Shown: positions 40,461-49,045 of the stretch, one piece after another
Layout of the letters: every line of letters begins with the position of its first letter
Position numbering within the stretch: the stretch's first letter is position 1
Assembly (NCBI RefSeq): GCF_040750475.1
Contig: NZ_JABJVY010000029.1
Span: 4,705 to 68,704 of the forward strand
DNA: 64,000 nucleotides
Origin: Amorphus sp040750475
GTDB lineage: Bacteria > Pseudomonadota > Alphaproteobacteria > Rhizobiales > Amorphaceae
Reading direction: 5' to 3'
Program-made: the position numbers and the translations under genes
The notes under the pieces: model-generated
Databases searched by the model: none
What the model was told of the DNA's origin: nothing
What the model saw: only the letters and a program-made list of their open reading frames with translations

Positions 40461-42923
40461 GTGCCATCATTCTCCCGTAGCCTCGAAAAGGCGCTGCATC
40501 AGGCGCTCGCTTATGCCAACGAGCGCCACCAGGAATATGCGACGCTCGAGCACCTCCTGTTGGCGCTCGTCGACGATCAGGACGCGGCCGCCGTCATGCG
40601 GGCGTGCAACGTCGACCTTGAAAAATTGCGGCGGGACCTGGTCGAGTATGTCGATACCGAGCTCGACAACTTGGTGACCGACACCGGCGAGGATTCCAAG
40701 CCGACGGCTGGTTTCCAGCGGGTGATCCAGCGTGCGGTCATCCACGTCCAGTCGTCGGGTCGCGACGAGGTCACCGGTGCCAACGTGCTCGTGGCGATCT
40801 TTGCCGAGCGCGAGAGCCATGCCGCGTTTTTCCTGCAGGAACAGGATATGACGCGCTACGATGCGGTGAACTACATTTCGCATGGCATCGCCAAGCGGGC
40901 CGGCATGTCCGAGCCACGCTCCGCGCGCGGATCGGAAGAGGACCAGGCGACCGTGGAAGGTGGCGAACGGGCCAAGCGCAAGACCGACGCGCTGGAAGCC
41001 TACTGCGTCAATCTCAACGACAAGGCCGGCAAGGGGAAGATCGACCCCCTGATCGGGCGCGCCAGCGAGATCCGGCGCACCATTCAGGTGCTGTGCCGCC
41101 GGCAGAAGAACAATCCGCTGCTGGTCGGTGATCCCGGCGTGGGCAAGACGGCGATCGCGGAAGGCCTAGCCAAGCGCATCGTCGACGGCGACGTGCCGGC
41201 GGTTCTGGCGGACGCGACCATCTTCGCTCTCGACATGGGCGCGCTGCTCGCCGGTACTCGTTATCGCGGCGACTTCGAGGAGCGGCTGAAGCAGGTCGTG
41301 AAGGAGATTGAAGAGTATCCTGGCGCGATCATGTTCATCGACGAGATCCACACCGTGATTGGTGCCGGCGCCACCTCCGGCGGCGCGATGGATGCCTCGA
41401 ACCTGTTGAAGCCGGCGCTGGCCTCCGGCTCGATCCGCTGCATCGGCTCGACCACCTATAAGGAGTATCGTCAGTTCTTCGAGAAGGACCGCGCCCTCGT
41501 CCGGCGCTTCCAGAAGATCGACGTCTCCGAGCCGTCGGTGCCGGACACGATCGAGATCCTGAAGGGGCTGAAGCCTTACTTCGAGGACTATCACTCGATC
41601 CGCTTCACCAACGATGCCATCAAGGCGGCGGTGGAGCTGTCGGCGCGCTATATCAACGACCGCAAGCTGCCGGACAAGGCGATCGACGTGATCGACGAGA
41701 CCGGGGCGTCGCAGATGCTTCTGCCGGAGGCCCGCCGTCGCAAGACGGTCGGGGTGAAGGAGATCGAGGCGACGATTGCCACCATGGCGCGGATCCCGCC
41801 GAAGTCGGTCTCCAAGGATGACGCGGAGACGCTGCGCAATCTCGACGAGAACCTGAAGCGGGTCGTTTACGGTCAGGACGAGGCGATCGACAAGCTGGCG
41901 TCGGCGATCAAGCTCGCTCGGGCCGGCCTGCGCGAGCCCAACAAGCCGATCGGCAACTATCTGTTCTCCGGTCCGACCGGCGTCGGCAAGACGGAGGTTG
42001 CCCGTCAGCTCGCCGCCACCCTCGGCGTGGAACTCCTGCGCTTCGACATGTCGGAGTATATGGAGCGCCACACCGTCTCGCGGCTGATCGGTGCGCCTCC
42101 GGGCTATGTCGGCTTCGACCAGGGCGGTCTGTTGACCGACGGGGTCGATCAGCATCCCCACTGCGTGCTGCTTCTCGACGAGATCGAGAAGGCGCATCCG
42201 GACCTGTTCAACATCCTTCTGCAGGTGATGGATCACGGCAAGCTGACCGACCACAACGGCAAGCAGATCGACTTCCGCAACGTCATCTTGATCATGACGA
42301 CCAATGCGGGCGCGGCCGATCTTGCCAAGCCGCCGATCGGCTTCAGCCAAAAGAAGCGGGAAGGCGACGACGCGGAAGCGATCAACCGGCTGTTCACGCC
42401 GGAGTTCCGCAACCGTCTCGATGCGATCATCCCGTTCCGCGGTCTGCCGACCGAGGTGATCAACCAGGTCGTGACCAAGTTCGTGCTGGAACTGGAAGCT
42501 CAGCTCGCCGACCGCAACGTCACCTTCGAGCTGTCGGATGCGGCGGTCGCGTGGCTCGCCAAGGAAGGCTACGACGAGCAAATGGGCGCGCGGCCGTTGT
42601 CCCGCGTGATTCAGGAGCACATCAAGCGGCCGTTGGCCGACGAGGTGCTGTTCGGCAAGCTGATGAAGGGCGGGACCGTGAAGGTCGACGTTGCCGAGAA
42701 GGAAGATGGCAAGACCGGCCTGACCTTGGAGGCGATCGCCGACGATACCGTCAAGGCGAAGCCGCCGGCCAAGCCGAAGAAGAACGCCAGCTCCAAGAAG
42801 GGCAAGGGATCCGGCGGCTCCGGCTCGGGCGGGTCTGGCTCAGGTGGCTCCGGCTCCGGCGGCCTGCCGGCGAAGCGGAACTCGAAGGGCAGCCTGGTGC
42901 CGAAGGTGCCGCTCACCCAATAG
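40461..42923 (+). CDS. clpA: ATP-dependent Clp protease ATP-binding subunit ClpA
   Basis: An 820-residue Hsp100 unfoldase starting at GTG 40461, with GAGGAA upstream. The N-domain covers about residues 1-150. Walker A of D1 (GDPGVGKT) is at 223-230 and of D2 (GPTGVGKT) at 504-511, with MFIDEIH and LLLDEIEKAH as Walker B motifs. It unfolds substrates for ClpP. The tail after about residue 760 is long and unusual: a Lys/Pro stretch, then a Gly-Ser repeat (GSGG units, residues 783-801) and a basic end PAKRNSKGSLVPKVPLTQ. E. coli ClpA is about 60 residues shorter. The tail may be a flexible linker. Confidence 0.96.
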   Translation: MPSFSRSLEKALHQALAYANERHQEYATLEHLLLALVDDQDAAAVMRACNVDLEKLRRDLVEYVDTELDNLVTDTGEDSKPTAGFQRVIQRAVIHVQSSGRDEVTGANVLVAIFAERESHAAFFLQEQDMTRYDAVNYISHGIAKRAGMSEPRSARGSEEDQATVEGGERAKRKTDALEAYCVNLNDKAGKGKIDPLIGRASEIRRTIQVLCRRQKNNPLLVGDPGVGKTAIAEGLAKRIVDGDVPAVLADATIFALDMGALLAGTRYRGDFEERLKQVVKEIEEYPGAIMFIDEIHTVIGAGATSGGAMDASNLLKPALASGSIRCIGSTTYKEYRQFFEKDRALVRRFQKIDVSEPSVPDTIEILKGLKPYFEDYHSIRFTNDAIKAAVELSARYINDRKLPDKAIDVIDETGASQMLLPEARRRKTVGVKEIEATIATMARIPPKSVSKDDAETLRNLDENLKRVVYGQDEAIDKLASAIKLARAGLREPNKPIGNYLFSGPTGVGKTEVARQLAATLGVELLRFDMSEYMERHTVSRLIGAPPGYVGFDQGGLLTDGVDQHPHCVLLLDEIEKAHPDLFNILLQVMDHGKLTDHNGKQIDFRNVILIMTTNAGAADLAKPPIGFSQKKREGDDAEAINRLFTPEFRNRLDAIIPFRGLPTEVINQVVTKFVLELEAQLADRNVTFELSDAAVAWLAKEGYDEQMGARPLSRVIQEHIKRPLADEVLFGKLMKGGTVKVDVAEKEDGKTGLTLEAIADDTVKAKPPAKPKKNASSKKGKGSGGSGSGGSGSGGSGSGGLPAKRNSKGSLVPKVPLTQ

Positions 42924-42947
42924 GCACGCGGCCGCGTGCGATGATCG

Positions 42948-42981
42948 AGGCGCCGGCTGTAAAACGCCGGCGCCTTTTTTG
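42948..42981 (+). terminator. Rho-independent terminator after clpA
   Basis: GGCGCCGGC (42949-42957), an 8-nt loop, GCCGGCGCC (42966-42974), then TTTTTT. A perfect 9-bp stem with a U-tract, which closes clpS-clpA. Confidence 0.92.
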
Positions 42982-43149
42982 TGCGACAGCTCAGGACACG
43001 CGGAAAACCGCTTTCGGGAAGGGCGAAGCGGCGCATGGACGCTGTCGCGCCTGTCGCGAACGGGCTTTCCTCTGTCCCGACGGTTGGGTATCAGGGCGAC
43101 ACACGATATGCGTCGGCGCACCGTGCCGGCGGCTTTTCACGGTTGGCGC

Positions 43150-43827
43150 ATGCGCGTTTTGATTCTCGATACCGCACTCGATGCCTGTCAGGCGGTGGTG
43201 GGCGACCACGCCGGCCTGGGCGCGATCGAACGGCGCGAGCCGGCGCGCGGCCAGGCAGAGGCAATCGTCGCGCTCGCCGATGCCGTGTTGCGTCGGGCCG
43301 GTTGGAGCTACTCCGATCTCGATCGGATCGCCGTGGTCGCCGGTCCGGGCAGCTTTACCGGGCTGCGCGTGGGGGTGGCGGCGGCCAGGGGCATTGCGCT
43401 GGTGGCGGAGTGCGAGCTGGTGGGGCTCTCCAGCCTTCTTGGCCTTGCTGCAAGCGTGCCGGACCGGGGGGAGCGAGGTGCGCCGATCGTCGCGGCGATC
43501 GACGCTCGCCACGATGCCGTCTACGGTCAGATGTTCTCGGCCGATCTGGAGCCGCTTGCCGATGCGCGCCACGTGGCGATCGCGGACCTGGTGGGGGACA
43601 TCCCGGCTGGTGCAAGGATCGTCGGATCCGGCGCGGAGCCGATTGCAGCCGACCTCGTCGCCAAAGGAAAACCGGCTGGAGAAATCCTCGCCCTGCCGGC
43701 GGCTGCGCCCGAGGCTCTGCTTGCGCTTGCTCTCAATGCGGAAGCGACCGCCACGCCGCCGCGTCCGATCTACCTGAAGGCGCCCGATGCGCGTCCGAGC
43801 GGACCCGTGCTCGTGAAGTCGGCATGA
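43150..43827 (+). CDS. tsaB: tRNA threonylcarbamoyladenosine biosynthesis protein TsaB
   Basis: A 225-residue TsaB, the scaffold partner of TsaD in making t6A37 of ANN-decoding tRNAs. MRVLILDTALDACQAVV starts the actin-like fold, GPGSFTGLRVGVAAARGIAL is the family signature at about 63-82, and AAIDARHDAVYGQMF follows. The ATG at 43150 gives the usual N-terminus; a longer frame from 42844 was rejected. The stop overlaps the RimI-like start (ATGA), and TsaB-RimI pairs are common. Confidence 0.92.
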   Translation: MRVLILDTALDACQAVVGDHAGLGAIERREPARGQAEAIVALADAVLRRAGWSYSDLDRIAVVAGPGSFTGLRVGVAAARGIALVAECELVGLSSLLGLAASVPDRGERGAPIVAAIDARHDAVYGQMFSADLEPLADARHVAIADLVGDIPAGARIVGSGAEPIAADLVAKGKPAGEILALPAAAPEALLALALNAEATATPPRPIYLKAPDARPSGPVLVKSA

Positions 43828-44315
43828 TCGGTTATCTGTTTACGCCGACACCGAAAATCATCGAGGAGGCGGGCCCGGACGACGTGGCCGCGATCGCGGC
43901 GATTCACGCTCGGTCCTTTCCTCAGGAGTGGACCGTCGACGAGCTCGCAGCGCTTCTGTCCAAGCCCGGCGTGGCGGCCTTGGTTGCCCGGCGCGGCAGT
44001 CTGTGGACGAGCACGCGACCCGTCGGTTTCGTGATCTATCGTCTCGCCGCCGACGAGGCGGAAATTCTGACGATCGCCGTCAGCCCGTCCCATCGCGGCG
44101 CCGGTGTGGGGGCCAATCTGGTCGGTGCGGCGCTTCGGCGTCTCTACAGCGATCGTGCGGCGCGTGTCTTTCTCGAGGTCGATGCGGAGAACGCAGCCGC
44201 ACTGGCAATCTATCGTCGCTTCGGCTTTCAGATTGTCGGCCAGCGCCCGGCCTATTACGGTCATGCCGACGGCCGGAAGGGGCTGGCGCTTGTCATGCGG
44301 TGCGATCTTGGCTAA
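43824..44315 (+). CDS. rimI: GNAT acetyltransferase, RimI (ribosomal S18-alanine N-acetyltransferase)
   Basis: A 163-residue GNAT-fold protein. The acetyl-CoA loop is SPSHRGAGVGANLVGAALRRL, with EILTIAV as the preceding strand and FLEVDAENAAALAIYRRFGFQIVGQRPAYY at the C-terminal half, which is the RimI signature. RimI acetylates the N-terminal Ala of S18. The start overlaps tsaB by 4 nt. An N-terminal extension (MIGYLFTPTPKIIEEAGPDD) is slightly longer than in E. coli. Confidence 0.88.
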   Translation: MIGYLFTPTPKIIEEAGPDDVAAIAAIHARSFPQEWTVDELAALLSKPGVAALVARRGSLWTSTRPVGFVIYRLAADEAEILTIAVSPSHRGAGVGANLVGAALRRLYSDRAARVFLEVDAENAAALAIYRRFGFQIVGQRPAYYGHADGRKGLALVMRCDLG

Positions 44316-44493
44316 TCGCGCCAGCAGGAAAAGACACGAAGTTGAGAGTTGCGTCGGCCCGACAGGCAGAGCCTCGACCCCAGAGGGGCGCCCGCCAGGT
44401 CGTCGTTTGAGTGTAGTTGGCGAGCCTCTCGCGCGATCAGGCGCGGAAGCTCGACAGGATCGTCGCGGGACGCAGGAACCGGGAGACTGGCCG

Positions 44494-44943
44494 GTGGCCG
44501 AAGAGGACAATCGTGGCCCCCAGGGCCTCGAGGAGCAATGCGTCGCCAACGGGATGCGCATGACCGAGCAGCGGCGCGTGATCGCGCGCGTGATCGAGAT
44601 GGCGACCGACCATCCCGACGTGGAGGAGCTGCATCGGCGCGCCGCCGAAGTCGATGCGCGGATCTCGATCTCCACCGTCTACCGGACCGTGAAGCTGTTC
44701 GAGGATGCGGGAATCATCGAGCGGCACGACTTCCGCGACGGGCGCGCCCGCTACGAGACGGTCTCGGAGGAGCACCACGACCATCTGATCGATCTGCGGA
44801 CGGGCAGGGTGGTGGAGTTCCGGCACGAGGATATCGAGCGGCTGCAGGAGAAGATCGCCCGTGAGCTCGGCTTCCGCCTGGTGGACCACCGGCTGGAGCT
44901 TTATGGCGTTCCGCTCGACGAGACGGACAAGAAGGCGCGCTGA
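44494..44943 (+). CDS. Fur-family metalloregulator (Fur/Mur type)
   Basis: A 149-residue Fur-family repressor. The winged helix is TEQRRVIARVIEMATDHPDVEELHRRA through STVYRTVKLFEDAGIIERHDF, the dimerisation and metal domain has ETVSEEHHDHLIDL and EFRHEDIERLQEKIA. No CxxC zinc pair is present, as in alphaproteobacterial Mur/Fur. In this group the protein usually senses Mn2+ (Mur) rather than Fe2+, but the sequence alone cannot decide. GTG 44494 has GGGAG 8 nt upstream. It is followed by the acyltransferase gene after 6 nt. Confidence 0.9.
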   Translation: MAEEDNRGPQGLEEQCVANGMRMTEQRRVIARVIEMATDHPDVEELHRRAAEVDARISISTVYRTVKLFEDAGIIERHDFRDGRARYETVSEEHHDHLIDLRTGRVVEFRHEDIERLQEKIARELGFRLVDHRLELYGVPLDETDKKAR

Positions 44944-44949
44944 GAAACC

Positions 44950-45768
44950 ATGGGCGCAATCCGGGCTGTCCTGATCATCATCTCATTGACGCTCGTCACG
45001 CTGGTTCTGATCCCCGCCCAATATGTCGCGATGTGGCTCGGCTCCGAAAAGGTCGCGACCATTCCGCAGCTTTGGCATCGCATCACCACGCGCCTTTTGG
45101 GCATCAAGGTGGTTCAGCGGGGCACGCCGACGACGGAACGTCCTCTCCTGATCGCCTCCAATCACGTCTCCTGGCTCGACATCACCGTTCTTGGGTCGGT
45201 GATGCCGCTTTCCTTCATTGCGAAAGCCGAAGTGGCGCGCTGGCCGGTGTTCGGCCTGTTTGCCAAGCTGCAGCGGACGGTCTTCGTCGATCGCACCCGT
45301 CGCCATGCGACCGGCAAGGTGGCCGGGGCGATCGCCGAGCGTCTGCGCCATGGCGACGTAATGGTGCTGTTTGCCGAAGGAACCTCCTCGAGCGGAACCT
45401 TCGTGCTGCCGTTTCGCACCGCGCTTTTAGGGGCAGCCAAGGACGCTGTTGCCGGCGAAGGCGAGCGGATCTGGGTGCAGCCGCTCGCGATCGCCTATAC
45501 GCGGCTCTACGGTCTGCCGCTCGGCCGCTATCGCCGGCCTCTGGTCGCCTGGTATGGCGACATGGACATGGCGCCACATCTCTGGCGCGTCCTGAAAAAG
45601 GGGCCGATCGACGTGGAGCTCACCTGGGGAGAGGCGGTCTCGTTCGGGCCTGGGACCGATCGCAAGGAGATCGCGCGCAAGGCCGAGGAGATCGTGCGTC
45701 AGGCCACGATCCGGGCGCTTGCCGGGCGCGCCGACGATGCCCGTCGGCCAGCGCTTCCCGCCGGCTAG
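44950..45768 (+). CDS. PlsC-family 1-acyl-glycerophosphate or lyso-ornithine lipid acyltransferase
   Basis: A 272-residue acyltransferase with one or two N-terminal membrane segments (about residues 1-30). The catalytic motif NHVSWLD (NHx4D) is at about 71-77, with FAEGTSSSGTFVLPF as the EGT block. The family includes PlsC and the rhizobial OlsA; the fur-acyltransferase-miaB order resembles rhizobial olsA loci (from memory), so OlsA is the best guess. The lyso-ornithine lipid N-acyltransferase OlsB is not in the window. It makes membrane lipid at the inner membrane. Confidence 0.82.
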   Translation: MGAIRAVLIIISLTLVTLVLIPAQYVAMWLGSEKVATIPQLWHRITTRLLGIKVVQRGTPTTERPLLIASNHVSWLDITVLGSVMPLSFIAKAEVARWPVFGLFAKLQRTVFVDRTRRHATGKVAGAIAERLRHGDVMVLFAEGTSSSGTFVLPFRTALLGAAKDAVAGEGERIWVQPLAIAYTRLYGLPLGRYRRPLVAWYGDMDMAPHLWRVLKKGPIDVELTWGEAVSFGPGTDRKEIARKAEEIVRQATIRALAGRADDARRPALPAG

Positions 45769-45863
45769 GGTCATCGGCGGCTGCCTTCGAAACTCAGGGC
45801 CGTGGGCGGGTTGCGGCATCGTCTTGTCCTTGCATTTCCATGAGAATGCAGGGACGGTCGAGC

Positions 45864-47456
45864 ATGGCCTTGAATCGTGAAACCGGGACGGTCGACAAGA
45901 ATGCTAAGTGGCGGCGACGCCGGCTTTGGATCTATGTCGCGATCGGTCTGGTTGCGATCGCCGCCTTTGCGGGTTTGAGCGCGCTCGACGTCGTCGAATT
46001 CCTCTACACCTACAGCCATCGCTCGCCGCTTGGGCCGTTCACCCATTTCGTCAACCTGTTCATCGTCACGACCCTGGCTCTGATTGCGGTTCTGGCCGTC
46101 TATTCGCGCGACTTGAAGCACGAAATCGCCCGGCGCCAGGAGGCCGAGGGTGAGGTGGTCCAGCTTGCGAGCTATGACCCGCTGACCGGGCTGCCGAACC
46201 GGCGTAACTTTCTGCAGACCTTCGACGAACAACTTAAGGAGACCGGACGCAGCCGACAGGGGGTATCGCTGATCGTGTTGGACCTCGATCGCTTTCGGGC
46301 GATCAACGATCTCTACGGCCATAGCGGTGGCGACCACGTCTTGCAGGAGATCGCCCAACGCTTAAAGCGGGTGGTGCGCCCGCCTCACCGGATCGCGCGG
46401 CTGGGGGCGGATGAATTCGCGATCCTGCTGGTCGGGGTCGACGACAAGCAACTCGTGCGCACGGTGCGCCGCCTTCTAAAGGAGGTCGGCCGACCGATAA
46501 CGTTGGCGGCGCGCCCGGTCTCCGTCACCGCCAGCGTCGGGATCGCGCGTGCACCGCGCGACGGCACCCACGGCGAGCAGCTTCTGCAGCGCGCGGACCT
46601 CTCGATGGGCAGGGCGAAGTCGAGCGGCCGGAACACCTACGCCTCGTTCGATTCCGCCATCGATTCCGAAGCGCGCTATCGCATGTCGCTGGAGATGGAT
46701 CTGCCTCAGGCGCTGGAGCGCAACGAGATCGTTCCCTATTTCCAGCCCTTCGTGGACTTGGCCAGCGGTGCGGTGGTCGGCTTCGAGGTGCTGGCGCGCT
46801 GGCACCATCCCCGGCACGGGCTGGTCGGCAGCGAGGCCTTCATTCCGGTCGCCGAGGACGCGGGAATGATCGGCAAGGTATTCGCGCACATTCTGGAGGA
46901 GGCGAGCCTGGCGGCCATGGAATGGCATCCGCCGGTGATCATCGCCGTCAATGCCTCGCCCTCTCAGTTCGGTGCCCGCGCCATGGTGAGCACCATTCTG
47001 GATTCCCTGGAGCGCACCGGCCTTCTGCCGGAGCGGCTGGAGATCGAGATCACCGAAAACGCGATGGTGCAGGATTTCTCGCTGGCGCTGGAGATCGTCG
47101 GCTCGCTGAAGGAGCTCGGTATCTCTATTGCGCTCGACGATTTCGGCACCGGTTATTCCAGCCTTCGACATCTGCACGAGATTCCGATCGACAAGATCAA
47201 GATCGACCGTTCTTTCGTCAGCCAGCGCCGGAGCGGAACGGTGGCGGCGACGGTGGTCGATCTCGTCATTGTGCTCGGCCATAGTCTGGGTCTGAAAGTT
47301 ACGGCGGAGGGGATCGAAATCCTGGAGGATGCGCTTTGGCTGAAGGAGCGGGGGTGCGATCTCGGCCAAGGCTACCTATTTTCCGAGCCCGTGCCGGCGT
47401 CTGCGGTGCAGGCGCTGCTTGATGCCGGCGAGCGACCGCGCGGAGCGATTATTTAG
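45864..47456 (+). CDS. GGDEF-EAL domain protein
   Basis: A 530-residue inner-membrane protein. Two hydrophobic segments lie at about residues 20-40 and 62-82, then a coiled stretch, a GGDEF domain (about 100-255) and an EAL domain (about 270-525). The GGDEF motif reads GADEF in RLGADEFAIL, and the EAL motif reads EVL in FEVLARW; the downstream EAL residues IEITENA, DDFGTGYSS, KIKIDRSF and AEGIE are kept. It may therefore act mainly as a c-di-GMP phosphodiesterase or as a receptor. ATG 45864 was chosen for its AGGGA; 45840 and 45846 are alternatives. Confidence 0.88.
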   Translation: MALNRETGTVDKNAKWRRRRLWIYVAIGLVAIAAFAGLSALDVVEFLYTYSHRSPLGPFTHFVNLFIVTTLALIAVLAVYSRDLKHEIARRQEAEGEVVQLASYDPLTGLPNRRNFLQTFDEQLKETGRSRQGVSLIVLDLDRFRAINDLYGHSGGDHVLQEIAQRLKRVVRPPHRIARLGADEFAILLVGVDDKQLVRTVRRLLKEVGRPITLAARPVSVTASVGIARAPRDGTHGEQLLQRADLSMGRAKSSGRNTYASFDSAIDSEARYRMSLEMDLPQALERNEIVPYFQPFVDLASGAVVGFEVLARWHHPRHGLVGSEAFIPVAEDAGMIGKVFAHILEEASLAAMEWHPPVIIAVNASPSQFGARAMVSTILDSLERTGLLPERLEIEITENAMVQDFSLALEIVGSLKELGISIALDDFGTGYSSLRHLHEIPIDKIKIDRSFVSQRRSGTVAATVVDLVIVLGHSLGLKVTAEGIEILEDALWLKERGCDLGQGYLFSEPVPASAVQALLDAGERPRGAII

Positions 47457-47644
47457 GGCGCTTCCGGAGCACGAACCGGTTTCGACTTCGCGTGGAAACA
47501 CGTCAAAACAAGCACTTGGAGCGGATTCTGCGACATCGTTCATTTCGTTGCTGCTCTGAGAAGGCTGGAACCTCATTCCGTCCGCGCGCTTCGCCCTTGC
47601 GTTCAGGGTAGATCTGCGGCACGCGGAGGGGAGCAACAGAAGCA

Positions 47645-49045
47645 GTGGCGATGACCGGGTCCAAGCGCGTATTCATTAAGAGCTACGGATGCCAGATGAA
47701 CGTCTACGACGCCGAGCGCATGGGTGAGGCGCTGGCGGCGGAAGGCTATCAGGCGACCGACACGATGGAGGACGCCGATCTCATCCTCCTGAACACCTGC
47801 CATATCCGTGAGAAGGCGGCGGAAAAGGTCTATTCGGAACTTGGCCGGATTCGCCAGCTCAAGGACGCGCGGGCCGGGGCGGGCAGTTCGCTGTCCGTGG
47901 GCGTTGCCGGCTGTGTCGCCCAGGCGGAAGGCGAGGAGATCGTGCGGCGTGCGCCGACGGTCGACTTCGTGGTCGGTCCGCAGGCCTATCACCGGCTGCC
48001 GGATCTGGTTCGCCGTGCCGCGGTCCGCCCGGGTGCCGTCGATATCGATTTCCCGACCGAGGACAAGTTCGACGCGCTGCCCTCCCGCACCAAGCCGGGG
48101 GTGATTTCGCGCGGCCCGACGGCGTTCCTCACGGTGCAGGAGGGCTGCGACAAGTTCTGTGCCTTCTGCGTGGTCCCCTACACCCGTGGCGCGGAGGTCT
48201 CGCGCCCGGTGGAGGCGATCGTGCGGGAGGCTCGAGAGCTTGCGGCGGCGGGGGTGCGTGAGGTCACGCTGCTCGGCCAGAACGTGAACGCCTATCATGG
48301 CGAGGGGCCCGACGGACGCACCTGGGATCTGGCCCGGCTGCTCTATCGCTTGGCGGAGATCGAAGGCCTTGCCCGGCTGCGCTACACCACGAGCCATCCG
48401 CTCGATATGACCGACAGTCTGATCGACGCGCACCGGGATCTGGATGCGCTGATGCCCTATCTGCATTTGCCGGTGCAGGCCGGGTCCGACCGGATTCTCG
48501 CCGCCATGAACCGGCGCCACGAGGCCGACGCCTACGTCCGCCTTATCGAGCGGATCCGTGCGGCGCGGCCGGATATCGCGCTTTCGGGTGACTTCATCGT
48601 CGGCTTTCCGGGAGAGAGCGACGCGGATTTCGAGGACACCATGCGGCTCGTCGAGACGGTCGGCTACGCGTCGGCCTACTCCTTCAAATATTCGACTCGT
48701 CCGGGAACGCCGGCGGCCGGTCGCGGCGACCAGGTGCCGGAGGCGGTCAAGAGCGAGCGGCTGCAGCGGCTGCAGGCGCTCCTGAACACCCAGGCGGATG
48801 CCTTCAATCGCTCCATGGTCGGCCGGCGCTTCGACGTGCTTCTGGAGCGGGCTGGCCGCAAACCCGGCCAGCTCACCGGGCGTTCGCCCTATCTCCAGCC
48901 AGTGCATGTGGATGCGGCTGCCGGTGCCATCGGCGATCTCGTCGAGGTGGCGGTGACAGAGGTGGCAGGCCATAGCCTGTTCGCCGAGCCGATCGGGAAA
49001 AGGGAACCGGCTGATCGGCGACTGGCTGCCGGAGGCGTCGCTTGA
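47645..49045 (+). CDS. miaB: tRNA-2-methylthio-N6-dimethylallyladenosine synthase MiaB
   Basis: A 466-residue methylthiotransferase. The N-terminal UPF0004 domain holds Cys16, Cys52 and Cys90 (SYGCQMNV, NTCHIREKA, GCVAQAEG), the radical SAM cluster is Cys168, Cys172 and Cys175 (CDKFCAFC), and the TRAM domain is at about 385-450. It adds a methylthio group to i6A37. GTG 47645 was used, with ATG 47651 as alternative. The stop overlaps the phoH start by 4 nt. It heads a coupled run of genes to lnt. Confidence 0.95.
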   Translation: MAMTGSKRVFIKSYGCQMNVYDAERMGEALAAEGYQATDTMEDADLILLNTCHIREKAAEKVYSELGRIRQLKDARAGAGSSLSVGVAGCVAQAEGEEIVRRAPTVDFVVGPQAYHRLPDLVRRAAVRPGAVDIDFPTEDKFDALPSRTKPGVISRGPTAFLTVQEGCDKFCAFCVVPYTRGAEVSRPVEAIVREARELAAAGVREVTLLGQNVNAYHGEGPDGRTWDLARLLYRLAEIEGLARLRYTTSHPLDMTDSLIDAHRDLDALMPYLHLPVQAGSDRILAAMNRRHEADAYVRLIERIRAARPDIALSGDFIVGFPGESDADFEDTMRLVETVGYASAYSFKYSTRPGTPAAGRGDQVPEAVKSERLQRLQALLNTQADAFNRSMVGRRFDVLLERAGRKPGQLTGRSPYLQPVHVDAAAGAIGDLVEVAVTEVAGHSLFAEPIGKREPADRRLAAGGVA

